DNA of 64,000 nucleotides from Mycobacterium helveticum (GTDB lineage: Bacteria > Actinomycetota > Actinomycetes > Mycobacteriales > Mycobacteriaceae), in the NCBI RefSeq assembly GCF_007714205.1, contig NZ_VMQU01000003.1:39906-103905 (forward strand), in the 5' to 3' direction. The translations under genes were made by a program, and so were the position numbers. Below, in pieces: positions 41,612 to 50,298 of the stretch. The notes beneath the pieces are model-generated. The model saw only the letters and a list, made by a program, of their open reading frames with translations. It was not told the DNA's origin and did no database searches. Each line of letters starts with the position of its first letter. Positions within the stretch are counted from its first letter, which is position 1.

Positions 41612-42000
41612 CGCCGTCATCGCCCGCGAGGCAATCGAACTCGACCGCGCCGAGGTGATGCGATCGCTGGCACGCGTTGACGTGCCCACAATCCGCCCGG
41701 TCAACCACCTCGTCGGCGAGGGTCAGTTTTGTCGTGCGCACCCGCCTGACTGCGACGGTGTCCACCGCGGTGCGATTGAGCGGTGGGGACCTATGAAGCT
41801 GACGACCTCCACCCCAGCGGCGGGTGGGCTGGAGCGTCGTGGTCACCGGGTGGGCAACCACGAGCACTGACCCCGAACAAATCGCCCGTTACGAACAACT
41901 ACTGCACCCGTGGGTGACCATGACCATGGACACCATGATCGCGATGAAACCCGCGATCGCCACTCGCATCCGCATCGTCTACGCCAAAACGCAATTGTGA
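41612..42000 (+). pseudogene. Pyridoxamine 5'-phosphate oxidase (PPOX)-family pseudogene
   Basis: Pieces in different plus-strand frames line up in the order of a PPOX-family protein. They are DVPTIRPVNHLVGEGQF (41700 region), then after a shift FVVRTRLTATVSTAVRLSGG, then [11 protein letters not shown], then [18 protein letters not shown] and [16 protein letters not shown] to TGA at 41998-42000. At least three frameshifts are needed. Such proteins are about 140-residue split-barrel FMN or F420 binders. No intact start is seen. The alignment order and spacing make chance unlikely, but identification is from motif memory. Confidence 0.6.
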
Positions 42001-42267
42001 GTAGCCTTCCCGCAGCGAATCCGTCAGCAGCCCAACGGGTTACCGATAGCTCGCTATAGAACCTCTATTCACGAGCTCTCGGATCATCACGGCCGGAAGT
42101 GTGGTGCTCGAGTTGGCCATGAAGGTTAGCAATGACGGGTGCCACACCGACACCTTCGTCGCTGCCGACGAGTGGGGCCACAGCCCTCGGAGAGGAAATC
42201 ACCCGGTGACCGGCAATGCTCATGCTGAGGCAATAATGGCTAACAGCGGAAGACGAGTCGAGGTTCG
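42001..42267. other. Intergenic stretch without a recognisable gene
   Basis: No supported coding frame on either strand; lower GC than its surroundings. It carries the upstream region of the truncated Crp-type gene (a GAGGTTCG stretch directly before the ATG at 42268). Confidence 0.5.
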
Positions 42268-42480
42268 ATGAATAACGATTTGCGGCAAGCTATTGCGTCT
42301 GCACCCATGTTCGACGGGCTGGACGCCGCACACGTGGACTTCCTGGCCGCACAGAGCCGCGCGATCTTCCTGCCCTCGGGCCAGGTGCTGTTCCGTAAAG
42401 GAACATCATCGACAGGTTTCTACATGGTTCGCGAGGGCCTCATGCAGCTTTCGGTGTCCAATTCCGAAGGCATGGTTTTA
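42268..42480 (+). pseudogene. Truncated Crp/Fnr-family regulator (N-terminal part only)
   Basis: The reading frame starts MNNDLRQAIASAPMF and continues ALDAAH-type helix, SGQVLFRKGTSSTGFYMV and REGLMQLSVSNSEG, which is the first two thirds of a cyclic-nucleotide-binding domain. Homology stops at about 42478. The frame then runs a further 18 codons antisense to the glycosyltransferase gene before a stop. The DNA-binding domain is absent. The break coincides with the 3' end of the GT gene on the other strand, so a deletion fused the two genes tail to tail. Confidence 0.75.
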
Positions 42481-43471
42481 GGGCATGCTGTTGCGCGAGG
42501 TCTTCCATCGCGCCGAGCACCTCCGCCACGGTGATATCCCCCGTCGATCGCCGATCGATGTGCCGGTGCGGCCCGAACCTGAACCTCCACGTCGTCGAGC
42601 GCGTCAGCCCGAAAAGCCCCACCCCGGGAACCCGCGCCAGATCGGCGGCGTGCAGCATGCACGAGTCGATTCCCAGGAACAGGTCCGCCTCGGCCACCAA
42701 GCCCATCGACAGGTCCAACGGCAGCCCGAGGCGGGGCATGACGCGGTCACGTTCGTGCCCCACGTTGAGCTCCTCGTGTCCCATCCCGACGACCCAGGCG
42801 ACGAAGTTGTCGTGACGCGCCAAAAACCGGTCCAGCAGATCAATGAACCTGGTTACCGGCCAACGCTTCTCTGACCAATCGGTATCGGCGTGCACGACGA
42901 GCACCTTGACCGCGGCGGGCACCGCGGCCCGGATCGCCCGGGCTTCCTGCTGTACGGAGAGCGGGAGGGGCACCGGCTGGGAGTACGGGTCGGCCCGGGC
43001 CGCGGGATCGAACAGCTGCGCCAACTTGAACAGCAGGTCGACCGTGTGACACGCCTCCTTCGGGACGACGACGTCGTAGTCCTCGTAGTCGTTCGTGAAG
43101 CCGATGCTGGTCGCGGGAGCAAGTCGCCGCCGAAGCGCCTGCCCGGTGTCCGACGGCCAGCCGAAGACCGTGGTGTTGATGAACAGGTCAACGGGACCGA
43201 TCTGGGCTGCCAGCACATCGAAGTCCGGCGGCCGGTACGGGGGCAGCCCGCCCGGATGGAATCCCGGGATCTCCACATGGCGCGGGCTCACCTCCCGGAA
43301 GCACAGGTCGAAGGCCACCTTCGGGCCGATCATGGTGATCGGGGCGGTGAACGCGGCCTCAAAGTCGGCCACCGTCGGCAGCGTCAGGATCGAGTCGCCG
43401 ATCTTGGCGTCGAAATACACCGCGGGACTGCGGGCCGCGAGCAAACCGCTCAGCGCGGCATGCGGGCTCAC
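42440..43471 (-). CDS. GT9/heptosyltransferase-like glycosyltransferase coupled to eccC2
   Basis: 343 residues with a GT-B fold of the ADP-heptosyltransferase type: N-terminal AVYFDAKIGDSILTLPT, linker VLVVHADTDWSEKRWPVTRF and nucleotide-sugar site LFLGIDSCMLHAADLARVPGVGLFG (DSxxxHxA motif). The GTG at 43471 overlaps the eccC2 TGA as GTGA, so it is cotranslated with the ESX-2 ATPase. I know no glycosyltransferase at this place in Mtb, where PE36 follows eccC2. The last about 12 residues (KPCLRNWTPKAA) are the antisense of a Crp remnant, so the native C-terminus was replaced. Substrate unknown; it might modify an ESX component or a wall glycan. Confidence 0.82.
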   Translation of the reverse strand: MSPHAALSGLLAARSPAVYFDAKIGDSILTLPTVADFEAAFTAPITMIGPKVAFDLCFREVSPRHVEIPGFHPGGLPPYRPPDFDVLAAQIGPVDLFINTTVFGWPSDTGQALRRRLAPATSIGFTNDYEDYDVVVPKEACHTVDLLFKLAQLFDPAARADPYSQPVPLPLSVQQEARAIRAAVPAAVKVLVVHADTDWSEKRWPVTRFIDLLDRFLARHDNFVAWVVGMGHEELNVGHERDRVMPRLGLPLDLSMGLVAEADLFLGIDSCMLHAADLARVPGVGLFGLTRSTTWRFRFGPHRHIDRRSTGDITVAEVLGAMEDLAQQHALKPCLRNWTPKAA

Positions 43472-46400
43472 GGGGGCGCGACAGCCGTCGACGGCATCCC
43501 GACCAGGACGCCCTCGACGTCCCCGTCGGCGCTGAGCAGCAGGCCCCGTCCGGGTGGCAGCGCCTGGGCGCGGACGGCCCGGTTGATCCGGTTCTGCGGG
43601 TCGTTGTCCATGTAGAGCTGCGTCACCTTTGCCGAGTTCTGGAACCGCATCCACGGATCCATCTGCAGCGTCGCCCAGTTCGAGCTGTTACGGGTCGTGA
43701 ACACGTGCAACCCGATCTGGCGGGCCCGTTCGATCAGCTTCCACAGCGCCGCCCCCACCGGCGGTTTGGGCGGGTAGCTTTGATCCGGGCGCAGATCCTG
43801 AACGTCGTCGATGAGCACGAAGTGTCGTGGCCCTTCCCACGGCTTGAGGGCCCGTAACTCCTTCTGGCTCAAGCCTTTCTGCGGCAACCGCGGCAACAGG
43901 ACCTGCTGCGCGAGCTCGGTGATCACCTCGTCGATCTCGTCCTGGTCGTAGGCGTACGCGCGCACGTAACCCGGGCCGTGCAGGTCCCGCAGGCCGTGCG
44001 GGGCCGTCTTGGGGTCGATGAGCGTCAGTTGCGCCTCGTCGGGGCTGAACCGGCTCATGACGGCCTCCCCGATGGCCACCAGTGACAACGTCTTTCCGCA
44101 GCCCTGCCTGCCCAGGATCATCAGGCCGGGGCTTTCCCGCAGCTTCAGCGGAACTGGGCCCAACTCGTGGCGCTCGCCGATGGCGAAGGCGATCGACAGG
44201 TCGTCCCCGCTCGGGTGGGCGGCCTCATAGTCGAGGATCGCCCTGAGCTCCACGCGCTGCGGCAGGCGCTGCAGCGTCGCGTGCTTGGTCACTCCGGCGA
44301 CCTCGGCGATGCGGCCGCCGACCTCGGTGATACCCACCAGCATGCCACTCGCGGGATCCGCGAGCGCCGGCACGCCGACGCGCAGTTCGTGCAAGCTGTC
44401 GGTCAGTCCGAAGCCGGGCCGGTTCAGGGTTCGCCGCGCCGCTTCCCGCGACTCGATCGACGAGTGCCCCATCTGGCTCTCGCTGGGGTCGGCCAACCGC
44501 AATTGGATTCGGGCCGTGGCGTTTTGCAGCAGGCTCTGGCGCTGCCCGTGAATCCAGCCGCCCGCGCTGCAGATCACGTGCACGCCGTATTCGGGTCCGC
44601 GGCTGCTCAGCGAGATGATGCGGTCCCCCAACAGGGTGTCCTTCGAGTACAGGTCGTCGTAGTCGTCGAGGACCACGAACACGTCGCCGAACGGATCGGT
44701 GGGATCGGTGCCGCCCAGGCCGTCGCTGCCGGGACCGAACCGGCGCTCGCGGAAGCCGTCGAGGTCGATCTTGAGGTGGCGGAACGAGTTCTCACGCGCG
44801 TCGATCAGCGCGTCCATGCTGCTCAGGATGCGTTCGATGCCCTCGTTGTCCTTCGGCGACACGATGTCGGTGACGTGCGGCAACGACGCCACCTGCGCCA
44901 TGGTGGCCCCGCCGATGCAGAAGAACGTCACCCTTGCCGGGCTGTACATCGTTGCGGCCGAGCACATCAGCGTCATCAAGGTGGTGGTCTTGCCGCGCTG
45001 CTTGGCCCCGACCACGACGATGTTGCTGCGCAGCGCGTCGACCGCGTAAACGACCTGCCGCGACTCCTCGGGGATGTCCATCACGCCCACCGGGAACATC
45101 AGACCCGGGTTGCGGCCGTAGTCGACGTGCCAGGGCCTGCCCCGGTATCCTGCCACCAGCACGTCGACGGGCTCGGGGTCCTCCAGCGGTTCCAGCCATG
45201 GGCGGCGTGGCGCGCGGTGCGGCACGCCGTGCAGCGACTCACGCAGCACGTCGACGATCTTCTTGCGCTTGAAACCGTCTTCGTAGTACAGGAATTCGTC
45301 GGGTTCGGCACCCACGGCGGCGGCGGCCTCCAACGCCGCGGCGTCACCCGCGTCCAGCGGCTGGTACTGCCAGTTGTACAGCCGCGGCTTGGTCAGGGTC
45401 ATGTCGACGGTGGTGGCCACCCGCGCCGTCTTCGGCACCACGAACGGCGCCGAGAGGTAGAAGCAGCGGAACGGTTCCAGATCGCGCGGTCCCACCTTCA
45501 GCAGCGCGAAACCGTTCTCCTTCGACGGCAGGTGGTAGGCGGCGTCCGAGCCGATCACCTCGCGGCTGTCGTCACCGGATTCGGCGCGCAGTGCGATGCG
45601 GAAGGCGATGTTGGACTTGACTTTCTGCAGCGACGACAGGTCGAGCCGCTGTCCGCCCAGCATGAAGAAGACGTTGGCGCCGCGGCCCTCCTGCCCGATG
45701 TGGATGATGAGGTTGATCCACTTCTCGTGGTTGGCGAACAACTCCAGGTACTCGTCGACGATGACCAGCAAGACCGGCACCGCGGGCAGGTCGCGCCCGG
45801 CGAGCCGGATCTCTTCGTAGTCGTTGGCGTCGCGCGCACCCACCGAGGTGAACAGCTCGTAGCGCTGCTTGATCTCCCCGTCGATGACCCGGCGCATCCG
45901 TTCGGCCAGGTGCCGCTCGTCCTTACCGAGGTTCGACAGCGCGGCCACCACATGCGGGATGCCCAGGATGTCCTGTGCCGCCGATTCGAACTTCATGTCG
46001 ACGAAGATGACGTTGAACGCCTCGGGGGAATGCGTCAACGCGATCCCGTAGACCAGCGACAGGAAGAATTCCGACTTGCCCGAGCCGCTGGTTCCGATCA
46101 CGACCGAGTGAAAACCGAAGCCGCCGAAGTCTTTCGCCCGCAGGATGATGTTCTGCAGCTCGCCGTTGGGTTTGGCGCCGACGGGGATCTCACACCACCG
46201 CTCGTCGCCGCGGCCGCGCCGCTCGGCCCACAGCCGGTCGACATCCAGCGCCCTGGGGTCACCGATGCCCAGCGCCCGCAGCAATTCCGTGGCTCCGGTG
46301 GCGGAGTCGCCGGCGTCGCTGCGGCTGGTCGGCGACCAGCGTGCCATCGCGCGCGCGTAACGGTAGGCCCGGTGCAGCGGCAGCTGATCGGCATGGCCGA

Positions 46401-47685
46401 AGAACTTGCCCCGGAACCGCAGCAGCGGCGGTGTGCGGTTGTCGTCATCGTCGGAGTCCGATCCGTTTCGCGGGGCTCTCTGCTGGCCGTTCACCGAAAC
46501 CTTTGGCGCGCCGTGCCGCTCGCGCATCTCGAAGACCTGGTCGTCGGCGAATCCCACTCCGGTGCCTACCCGGGATGCGATGCGCAGCACGGTGATGCCG
46601 GCTTTGCCGACCTGACCGACCACGCTCTCCCAGGCGTCGGGGCTGCCGGTGTTGTCGTCGACGATCACCAGGTGCGGTCCCAGGTCGCTCGCGTCTTTGC
46701 CCTGCCCGGTTTCCAACGCCGAGCCCATCGCGGTCGGGCTCGCCGCCACCGGTGGCGTCCATGCGCCGCGCTTGCCCTTCAGGTGCAACTCGGCGCCTAA
46801 GGCCTCTTCGAGTTCCTCCGGGGTGGCGAATACCAGCCGGCGCCAGCCGCATGCGTCGAACAGCTCGTCGTGCAGGTTGTGCGGCAGCCACACCATCCAG
46901 GACCACACGTCCGGATTGCGGGTCACCACCATCAGTTTCACGTCGTGGGGGTTGTGGAACACCGCCAGCGAACACAACACCGAGCGCATCAGCGACCGCA
47001 GCCGGTCCAGGTCGTCGCCCACGAAGCTGAATCCCGGCGCCGACCGCAGGTTGACGACCTTGGCGATGTCGCGAATCTTGCGCTGCTCCAGGATGAAATC
47101 GCGGAGCGCCTGCCCGGTGACGGGTTCGAGTTCCTCGTCGGAGGAGATGTCGGGCCAGGTCACCGACAACACCGAGTCCGGGGCGTGCTGCACGCCGGTG
47201 CCCAGCCGCACCTCCAGAAAGTCGGCGTCCGCGCGGCCGCGCTCCCACATCCGTGGGCCGCCGATGATCGCCCCGAGTCCCTGCGGGTCGGAATGCAGCG
47301 CGTGCTGCCACTCGCGTTGGGCGCACACCGCGGTCTGGATCTCGTCCCGGTTGCCGTCGAGGTCGCGCAGGTAGCGGCGACGCCCACGTTCCATCTCACC
47401 CCAGGTGATCTTGCGTGCACGCCCGAACCGCCCGGAGAAGGCCAGCATGCTGAAGGCGCCGATGCCCATCAGCGGAAAGAAGCCAGTGGTCAAACTCCGC
47501 ACACCCGAGACGTAGAGCATCACCACCGTGCCGATCAGCGCCACGATCAGCGCCGGCACGCCGATCATCACCCAGATATTGCGCGGCTCGCGTTCCGGAA
47601 GCGCGATCGGCGCGCTCGGCGCCACCCGAACCGGTTTCGGCGGCTCGATCTTGAGCCGGTTGATGGCAAACGCCCTCTTCGACAC
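43468..47685 (-). CDS. eccC2: EccC2, FtsK/SpoIIIE-type ATPase of ESX-2
   Basis: Motor and substrate-recognition ATPase of the type VII secretion system. 1405 residues (Mtb EccC2 1396). Two N-terminal helices (NIWVMIGVPALIVALIGTVV; TGFFPLMGIGAFSMLAF), then three ATPase domains with Walker A lysines at Lys537 (GTSGSGKS), Lys899 (GAKQRGKTT) and Lys1198 (GRQGCGKT). Walker B acidic pairs are VIVDEYLEL, FVVLDDYDDL and FVLIDDVQDL. All three sites look intact and the ORF is unbroken. GTG 47685, two bases after the eccB2 stop, aligns with Mtb MSKKAF. Downstream, the PE/PPE/esx genes are missing from the window. Confidence 0.95.
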   Translation of the reverse strand: MSKRAFAINRLKIEPPKPVRVAPSAPIALPEREPRNIWVMIGVPALIVALIGTVVMLYVSGVRSLTTGFFPLMGIGAFSMLAFSGRFGRARKITWGEMERGRRRYLRDLDGNRDEIQTAVCAQREWQHALHSDPQGLGAIIGGPRMWERGRADADFLEVRLGTGVQHAPDSVLSVTWPDISSDEELEPVTGQALRDFILEQRKIRDIAKVVNLRSAPGFSFVGDDLDRLRSLMRSVLCSLAVFHNPHDVKLMVVTRNPDVWSWMVWLPHNLHDELFDACGWRRLVFATPEELEEALGAELHLKGKRGAWTPPVAASPTAMGSALETGQGKDASDLGPHLVIVDDNTGSPDAWESVVGQVGKAGITVLRIASRVGTGVGFADDQVFEMRERHGAPKVSVNGQQRAPRNGSDSDDDDNRTPPLLRFRGKFFGHADQLPLHRAYRYARAMARWSPTSRSDAGDSATGATELLRALGIGDPRALDVDRLWAERRGRGDERWCEIPVGAKPNGELQNIILRAKDFGGFGFHSVVIGTSGSGKSEFFLSLVYGIALTHSPEAFNVIFVDMKFESAAQDILGIPHVVAALSNLGKDERHLAERMRRVIDGEIKQRYELFTSVGARDANDYEEIRLAGRDLPAVPVLLVIVDEYLELFANHEKWINLIIHIGQEGRGANVFFMLGGQRLDLSSLQKVKSNIAFRIALRAESGDDSREVIGSDAAYHLPSKENGFALLKVGPRDLEPFRCFYLSAPFVVPKTARVATTVDMTLTKPRLYNWQYQPLDAGDAAALEAAAAVGAEPDEFLYYEDGFKRKKIVDVLRESLHGVPHRAPRRPWLEPLEDPEPVDVLVAGYRGRPWHVDYGRNPGLMFPVGVMDIPEESRQVVYAVDALRSNIVVVGAKQRGKTTTLMTLMCSAATMYSPARVTFFCIGGATMAQVASLPHVTDIVSPKDNEGIERILSSMDALIDARENSFRHLKIDLDGFRERRFGPGSDGLGGTDPTDPFGDVFVVLDDYDDLYSKDTLLGDRIISLSSRGPEYGVHVICSAGGWIHGQRQSLLQNATARIQLRLADPSESQMGHSSIESREAARRTLNRPGFGLTDSLHELRVGVPALADPASGMLVGITEVGGRIAEVAGVTKHATLQRLPQRVELRAILDYEAAHPSGDDLSIAFAIGERHELGPVPLKLRESPGLMILGRQGCGKTLSLVAIGEAVMSRFSPDEAQLTLIDPKTAPHGLRDLHGPGYVRAYAYDQDEIDEVITELAQQVLLPRLPQKGLSQKELRALKPWEGPRHFVLIDDVQDLRPDQSYPPKPPVGAALWKLIERARQIGLHVFTTRNSSNWATLQMDPWMRFQNSAKVTQLYMDNDPQNRINRAVRAQALPPGRGLLLSADGDVEGVLVGMPSTAVAPP

Positions 47686-47687
47686 CT

Positions 47688-49175
47688 CTAGCCTCCGGCT
47701 CTCGCTGTTGTCGTCACCACGGCCGCCTTTCCGAACGCCGGAACGGTGTCCCGAGCCACCAGTGCCGACTGCTGCGACAAGGCCGGTCCCGCAGCGAAGG
47801 TCCGCAGCAGCGGCCACGGCGCCTGTACCGCGGCGGCCGGGTCGAGTCCCAGCGCACGCAGCGTCGTGTCCTCGGCGGCGATCCCGAACCGAACCCCGTT
47901 GGGAGACAACCAGAACAACGACTCCCGGGAATCGGAGGTGATCACCCCGCTGGTGGATGTCACGAAGTTCGCCGCCCCGGGTAGCACCAGCACCTGGTTG
48001 GCCACCACCGACGCCGGGTCGCGGTCATCACGGACGAGGTGCACGATACGTTCGTCCATCGACGCGGGGACCGGAAGGCCTCGCCCGTTGTAGACTGCCA
48101 CCCGGGCCTGCGGATCCGTCGAGGCCTTCTCCCACCCCACACATGTCGTCGGATTCGCCGCGGAGTCAATGAAATTCAGCCGGGTGGTCGGGTAATAGTC
48201 CACCGGTAGGGAATTGACCTCCGGGGTGTTGACGAGCACGTCCGGGGTCACCACCCGCGGCGCCGTCGACCCGTAGGAGTTGGCGCTGCGCAGCAGATCC
48301 GCCACGAAACTGTTGATCTTCTGCGCCCCCTCGGGCAGCAGGACGTAGAACTGGCTCCCGCCGCCGGCGGTTTGGGCTTGCAGCACCGCGCCGACCTGGG
48401 AACCCACCACCCATTTCGACGGCGTGCCCGCCTCGGGAACCTGCGGCACGCTCAGCGGCTCGGTCGCCGGCAGCGCGTCGAACAGCGCCCGCGAGGTCTC
48501 GACGGGGGACGTGACGCCGGGATCGAGCCCCAGGCTCAAAGTGACCGCCCGATTGCTCGGATCGATCCGTGAGCGCTTGCCGTCCCAGATCACGTACGTG
48601 CCGCTCTGGAAGGTGACCAGCATTGCGGCGTCGCCGCGCAGCGGTGTCGCGCGGCCACCACCGTCGAGCCGGCCCGCGATCGAGGTCACCACCGGTTTGT
48701 CCCCGCTGCGCGGGCGGCCCGCCGTATCGCACACGGCCCACGCCGAGATCGCGCCGCGGTTCACCGGCATGGCCGCCGGCGCTCCCGGGATCCCGATCAG
48801 CGGTCCAGACGGATAATTCGCGATCTCGGCGGGTTTGACCCAGGTCGGCTGCGCCGCCGATCCCGTCGCCAGGCGCGCTGAGGTCAGGTTCAGCGCCGGA
48901 TACAGCCGGCCGTCGATGCGGGCATAGACCGCGCCCGACTCACGGTCCCCGATGATCGCCGAATCCCCCACCGCGCCGGTTGGTTTGAGCACGTTCAGCA
49001 GAACCATCCAGCCGCCGGCAATAGCCACCAACACCATCGACAACGCCAGTGCGGCGGTCTGCTTGCGGTCGTCGTGCTTCATCCGCACCGAGAAGCGCGT
49101 CGTGGCGGCCCGCAGCCGCCGGTTGTAGAAGAGGTGTCCGGAATTCTGGTCGCGATTGGACAAACTCAGCGGCAT
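47688..49175 (-). CDS. eccB2: EccB2, ESX-2 core membrane component
   Basis: 495 residues, the same length as Mtb Rv3895c. Short cytoplasmic N-terminus (MPLSLSNRDQNSGHLFYNRR), one transmembrane helix (AALALSMVLVAIAGGWMVLL) and a large periplasmic domain with the EccB repeat pattern (PGAPAAMPVNRGAISAWAVCD; PDVLVNTPEVNSLPVDYYP; Cys pair). It bridges the membrane complex in the periplasm. ATG 49175 overlaps the transglycosylase stop by one base (TGATG). Intact. Confidence 0.95.
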   Translation of the reverse strand: MPLSLSNRDQNSGHLFYNRRLRAATTRFSVRMKHDDRKQTAALALSMVLVAIAGGWMVLLNVLKPTGAVGDSAIIGDRESGAVYARIDGRLYPALNLTSARLATGSAAQPTWVKPAEIANYPSGPLIGIPGAPAAMPVNRGAISAWAVCDTAGRPRSGDKPVVTSIAGRLDGGGRATPLRGDAAMLVTFQSGTYVIWDGKRSRIDPSNRAVTLSLGLDPGVTSPVETSRALFDALPATEPLSVPQVPEAGTPSKWVVGSQVGAVLQAQTAGGGSQFYVLLPEGAQKINSFVADLLRSANSYGSTAPRVVTPDVLVNTPEVNSLPVDYYPTTRLNFIDSAANPTTCVGWEKASTDPQARVAVYNGRGLPVPASMDERIVHLVRDDRDPASVVANQVLVLPGAANFVTSTSGVITSDSRESLFWLSPNGVRFGIAAEDTTLRALGLDPAAAVQAPWPLLRTFAAGPALSQQSALVARDTVPAFGKAAVVTTTARAGG

Positions 49176-50101
49176 CAGTACCCCCTGGGCGATCGGCGGG
49201 GATCGGCCTGCCGGATCCGATCGGCCAGATTCGACGCATCGGCGGCGACCCCGTAGCGGCCCCGCGCATAGTTGATGAACGCGCAGGCCTGCGCCACCAG
49301 ATCGTGGATGTCGGTCGGCGTTCCTGGTTCGTGATACGCCGCGAACGTCGGCGCGATGAACTGCCACGCTCCTTTGCTCGGCGTGCCGTTGGCCGCGTTG
49401 GCATCCCAGTTGTTCACCGCGCCGGCGTTGTAGCCGGATTCGCGTCGAGCGACCAATTCCATGCCGCGCCTCCAGCGAGCACGCGCAACGGGATCATGAA
49501 TGCCCTTGATGTCCAGGGCTTTACCGATCGCCGCCTGCACGGCGGCACGGCCGCTCCCGCCCGCATGGTGGCGTCGCTGCTGCAGGTAGCGCAGTCGGCG
49601 GAGCCGATGCGCCAACACCCGCGACCGCAGCCGCGACCGCGTGAGGTGTCGGTGCTGCGCTCGGAGCAGCGCCGCCATCCGGGTGACCGCCTCGCGCCGG
49701 CCCACCGGGGTGTCGGCACCCGGCGCCGCGTCGGCCCTGGCGGCGGCCAGGATCATTCGAGTCGCCGCCCTGGCGTGCGTGTGGTCGGCCCGCGCCGCCG
49801 CAACGATCCGGTCGAGCTCGCCGTCGGTGTCGGCGAGGCCGCGCAGCCTTTGCGTGGAGCTGTTCGACCGGTCGGCCGCGGCCCGGATATTGCGCGCCGC
49901 TGCAATCGCAGCGGCATGGGCGCGAATTCGCGCGGGCACATCACCGACATCGCCGCCGGTAACTTCTCCGGCGAAAAGGGAATGGCCGCGGGCCAAGGCC
50001 GCCACGGCTTCGGCGATCAGCGGACCGGTCAAAGACTTCCCCGCCCTCCCCGTGCTGTCGTCGCGCCCCCGCGCACCGCATCCATACCGGACAACTCCCA
50101 C
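49175..50101 (-). CDS. Transglycosylase (SLT/lysozyme-like) domain protein, Rv3896c-like
   Basis: Up to 308 residues. The C-terminal about 100 residues form a lysozyme-like transglycosylase fold: MELVARRESGYNAGAVNNWD contains the catalytic Glu (ARRES), followed by SKGAWQFIAPTFAAYH and FINYARGRYGV. The N-terminal region is Ala/Arg-rich and helical. No signal peptide is visible, so it may reach the wall through the ESX machinery. Coupled to eccB2; likely opens peptidoglycan for the secretion complex. The first 23 residues are unconvincing; a TTG at 50032 (LTGPLIAEA) with GGGAAG 5 bases upstream may be the true start. Confidence 0.82.
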   Translation of the reverse strand: MGVVRYGCGARGRDDSTGRAGKSLTGPLIAEAVAALARGHSLFAGEVTGGDVGDVPARIRAHAAAIAAARNIRAAADRSNSSTQRLRGLADTDGELDRIVAAARADHTHARAATRMILAAARADAAPGADTPVGRREAVTRMAALLRAQHRHLTRSRLRSRVLAHRLRRLRYLQQRRHHAGGSGRAAVQAAIGKALDIKGIHDPVARARWRRGMELVARRESGYNAGAVNNWDANAANGTPSKGAWQFIAPTFAAYHEPGTPTDIHDLVAQACAFINYARGRYGVAADASNLADRIRQADPRRSPRGY

Positions 50102-50298
50102 ATTTTCCCGCCGGCACCATCACTCAACAGCATGAATGAGACGGCGGAGCTCTTTTCTGTAACCGGCGATCCCAGCCCGGTCGATCCGGTCGGGTTTCCG
50201 TCGCGAGACTACTGCCGTCGGCTGCGGCTGACCACTCACCGTCGGTGCCGTCGACTGCGCTCGTTACCGCCATTGAACTGGTTTTCGGGGTGGCGATG

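Noticed and set aside
41655..41870. 71-codon plus-strand ORF
   Set aside because: Only the first part follows the PPOX frame; the rest is out of frame, so it is part of a pseudogene, not a gene.
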